From NCBI GenBank assembly GCA_027596945.1, contig JADGJH010001099.1:842-11944 (forward strand): a stretch of DNA of 11,103 bases, given 5' to 3'. The stretch is from Physocladia obscura. Taxonomy: Eukaryota; Chytridiomycota; Chytridiomycetes; Chytridiales; Chytriomycetaceae. The notes under the pieces were generated by a model. That model was not told where the DNA came from, ran no database searches, and saw only the letters and a program-made list of their open reading frames with translations. The position numbers were made by a program, and so were the translations under genes. Of the stretch, positions 8,625-11,103 are shown piece after piece (the first letter of the stretch is position 1; every line of letters begins with the position of its first letter).

Positions 8625-9890
8625 ATGACTTTGCACTCCGTTTCTTCTCAACAGACTGATTCCCAGCGAATCCAGGCACATATGGCACAGCTTCCGCCCA
8701 CAACCTCTGCCGTACAGCTCGTAAACTTTTCCTTTTCGTTTGGGCCAGACGCCCCAAAGATTATTCAAAACGTCAATCTTGAAGTCCCACGCGGATCTAC
8801 AACTCTGCTGATTGGTGCTAATGGTGCTGGAAAATCTAGCTTACTCAGATTGCTTGCTGGAAAAACTCTTACCAAAGACCACATCCGTGTTCTTGGAAAA
8901 CACCCTTTCTTTGAGGGAAATCAAGTTAAGTGTTTCTGCCGTATATTTATTCTATGCATGCGTGATTATTATGAAACGGAATTAAGCTTTGAAACACGTC
9001 AAAAAAAATTATATATATATGTAAGATTTCAAAGCAAGAAAGTTAATTATTACGTCTTTTCTTATTAGGGAATAACGTACCTTGGAACTGAATGGGCGCA
9101 TAACCCAATTGTCAGACGCGATGTTCCTGTCTCTCGACTCTTGAAAACTCTTGGTGCCGAACGCCATCAAGAACGCTGTTCCCGTCTCCTTGACATTATG
9201 GTAGCATTTTCAGCCTTTTTTTTCTCACTCTTCGTCTTTTGATTTTTCGCTTAAACTCGAGTTTAATTTAGGATGTGAATGTTGATTGGCATATGCATGA
9301 AGTCAGTGATGGGCAACGTCGGAGAGTGCAGATTGTACTTGGACTGATGGAACCGTGGAATATTTTATTGCTTGATGAAGTCACTGTTGATCTTGATGTC
9401 CTTGTTCGAAAAGATCTTATTGATTTTCTTAAAGAAGAAGCAACTTTACGCAATGCAACTGTTATGTATGTGCTGTTAATTTTGCTTTGCCTTTTTTTTC
9501 TTCCCTAATTTTTTGATTTTTAGCTATGCAACTCATATTTTTGATGGCTTGGGTGGCTGGCCGTCCCACGTAGTTCACATTTCTGAAGGTAAAATCGACA
9601 TTGTCAGGGAAATCGATGGACCACAAGGATTTCCAGAACTGGAAGAAATGCGTGCACTTACTCGCAAAGCCGCAGCTGAAGCAGGTGTAACTGGAGGAGG
9701 GTCATGTTATGAAGATAATAGTGCGCTTTTACGTGTTGTTGAACGTTGGCTGCGTGAAGATTACAAATACCGTTCACGCACAAGTCAAAGAACAGACGCG
9801 GATGGAATGCTCATGACAAGATGGCAAATGCTGTCAGAAAACATGAAGGAGTATGGAGACAAGTTCTATAACTATTGGAATCAAAATTGA
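8625..9890 (+). CDS. CAF16: Caf16-type soluble ABC ATPase (4 exons)
   Basis: Proposed exons: 8625-8924, 9069-9200, 9272-9465, 9524-9890; 330 residues ending in UGA. The order is that of a single ABC nucleotide-binding domain without membrane segments: Walker [10 protein letters not shown] (64-72), GITYLGTEW (101-109), [15 protein letters not shown] (signature VSDGQ at 155-159), Walker B LLLDE ending at Glu180, then [10 protein letters not shown], and the H-loop in YATHIFDGL (His213). [12 protein letters not shown] and YATHIFDGL are hallmarks of yeast Caf16, a CCR4-NOT-associated ATPase. The tail ([11 protein letters not shown] onward) extends past the yeast protein. I chose ATG 8625; ATG 8682 in the same frame would also keep the domain whole. 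Introns are 144, 71 and 58 bp; the first is longer than its neighbours. The gene shares a short divergent promoter with the CABLES-like gene. Confidence 0.95.
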
Positions 9891-10380
9891 AGATTATGTT
9901 AGACTTGTGAAGCTCTATCAAATAAAAGACATTCAAAAAATATTTGTAATGTTTTCTTTTTTTTCATCACGCTGTGTTAATGCAATTGAAGTTTGTCGTG
10001 GTTTGTTATTATTTTGTATTGTTGAAATAAAAATTCATGGAAAGCATTTTGAGAAAACAGACAAAAAATCCCTTGAAAATACTATCACCCCCATAATACA
10101 GACTTATAATACTCCAACATACTGTTAATAGGTCGCCTTTGAGATTTACTCCTGTTATTTGCTGTTTATGAAATCAGAAAACAATGTATAAGACAGTAAA
10201 TATCCGTTCTCTTCTGGTTCGCAAAACATTCAGTCTCCTATTTTAAATATACGTGTAAATCTTGTTATTTGTTATATTGATTTTTGCATTTTGGACGACA
10301 GTCACTTTTTAACACCCATTTGAACGAAATCTGACAATGAAAGCAAACGGGACTACCACACACCTTTCAGAGAGTGCCAA
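9891..10380 (+). other. 3' flank of the Caf16-like gene
   Basis: AATAAA occurs at 9921-9926, about 30 bases after the stop codon, and again at 10026-10031; either could be the poly(A) signal. The rest is AT-rich with short open stretches of no recognisable family. I see no gene here. Confidence 0.6.
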
Positions 10381-10488
10381 CGAGTCGTGGGGATGATCGA
10401 AGGATGTAGTGCCAATTGGCGATCCACTCTGTCAGCCCGTGGGTACGACACCGCTGAGTGGTGCGGCGCCATCCGAACGGGGCGTTCT

Positions 10489-10834
10489 GATCACGCCTTT
10501 TTGGCGGCCCCGCGACAACTGCTAATCAACAGATGTGGTGCAGCGGTCTGGAATGCAACAAACACGCCACGCGCAACTCGAGTAGCGACACCAATGATTA
10601 CACCATTTTGGAAAGCGGCACTGCAACAGCTACCGATCAACAGATGTGGTGTTGGCAGCCGGACTCGAGACGCATCTGAAAACCTTGGCAGCTACAGTGT
10701 TCACATCCTGTTAGTCGGAGGTACAGTGGCAGCTAATCAATGGCGATGCTGCAGAGGAAGGTCTGATGGCTGGTTTATGATCACGCCCTTTCAGTATGTG
10801 ATACAGCGGCAGCTGCTGATCAATGGATGTGATG
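10489..10834 (+). repeat. Degenerate repeat family in a GC-rich block
   Basis: Three related segments start GATcACgCC.TTT and end ATCAAcaGATGTGgTG: 10489-10540, 10596-10651 and 10779-10834. The first two share the exact 16-mer atcaacagatgtggtg. A partial copy (gtggcagctaatcaatgg) lies around 10728-10745. Spacing is about 107 and 183 bases, the longer gap containing the partial copy. The block from about 10380 to 10840 is richer in GC and CpG than its surroundings. One plus-strand frame is open through 10387-10842 and reads the copies as variants of RQLLINRCG, but no protein family is recognised, so I treat it as repeat DNA. Confidence 0.65.
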
Positions 10835-10846
10835 TGAACTGAAAAG

Positions 10847-10960
10847 ATGTTCTGGGAAATAGGACCACAGTACAAAGGACCTTACCAAGTTCTTACACGA
10901 ACATGCAATGGAAATTACCAACTGTTGGACTCTGATGGCACAACACTCCACTGGAATTGA
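10847..10960 (+). pseudogene. Ty3/gypsy-type integrase C-terminal fragment
   Basis: A 37-codon frame reads FWEIGPQYKGPYQVL, then GNYQLLDSDGTTLHW, and ends in TGA. The pattern P.Y.GPY.V, about ten residues, GNY.L.D..G..L is the small barrel-like domain at the C-terminus of Ty3/gypsy retroelement integrases. No integrase core, reverse transcriptase or protease is found upstream: there is an in-frame TGA at 10835 and then the GC-rich repeat block. This is therefore a fragment, or the end of an element rearranged upstream. LTR ends were not identified. Confidence 0.65.
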
Positions 10961-10972
10961 TGTGAAACGTAA

Positions 10973-11088
10973 ACTTCCGTTATAAATGTTTCAGTGAAAA
11001 AACTGTTGTTTATTGAATAAAGACTGTTGCTTTTATAAACTTTCCAATTATGAAACAAACTTGAAACCAAAACACTTCCGTTACAAAT
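10973..11088 (+). repeat. Near-identical 15-mers flanking an AATAAA
   Basis: acttccgttataaat (10973-10987) recurs with one mismatch as acttccgttacaaat (11074-11088), 101 bases apart. AATAAA lies between at 11016-11021. The placement just after the integrase fragment would fit the terminal region of a retroelement, but no TG...CA boundary or polypurine tract is clear. Confidence 0.5.
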
Positions 11089-11103
11089 CCCATTAGCCAC
11101 TTT

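Noticed and set aside
10387..10842. 151-codon protein-coding gene
   Set aside because: The frame is made of degenerate DNA repeats, matches no family I know, and has no partner exon or clear start context.
1..11103. tRNA, rRNA, CRISPR arrays or bacterial operon features
   Set aside because: No cloverleaf, rRNA core or spaced repeat array was seen, and the genes are spliced eukaryotic genes.

Overview
The window looks like nuclear DNA from an early-diverging, probably chytrid-like fungus. Genes carry many short GT-AG introns (mostly 51-87 bp). The kinase belongs to the fungal Ran1/Ksp1 group, a Caf16-type ABC ATPase is present, and UAA/UGA act as ordinary stops. The assignment to chytrids is inference; no rRNA or mitochondrial marker is present.

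Layout: 1-1850 is AT-rich, gene-poor and almost free of CpG (6 CpG counted by eye). It holds only decayed reading frames and a small tandem duplication. Positions 1860-5037 (minus) encode a Ran1/Ksp1-like Ser/Thr kinase in four exons with a very long disordered tail. Positions 5393-8523 (minus) form one 13-exon gene which, once spliced, encodes a protein resembling animal CABLES1/2 (cyclin-box proteins that bind CDKs) from the N-terminal motif to the C-terminal cyclin box. Unspliced, it looks like five or six unrelated small ORFs. A 101-bp divergent promoter separates it from 8625-9890 (plus), a four-exon Caf16-type ABC ATPase. Positions 9891-10380 are 3' flank. Positions 10380-10840 are a GC- and CpG-richer block with a degenerate internal repeat. 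Positions 10847-10960 encode what looks like the C-terminal end of a Ty3/gypsy-type integrase, followed by a repeated 15-mer.

Functionally the three intact genes are regulatory: a nutrient/differentiation-type kinase, a cyclin-like CDK adaptor, and an ATPase tied in yeast to CCR4-NOT and transcription. A shared pathway is not shown by the sequence; only the CABLES-like/Caf16 pair is close enough to share a promoter. All exon junctions are my own reading from splice signals, phase continuity and alignment to remembered family patterns. No search was run.
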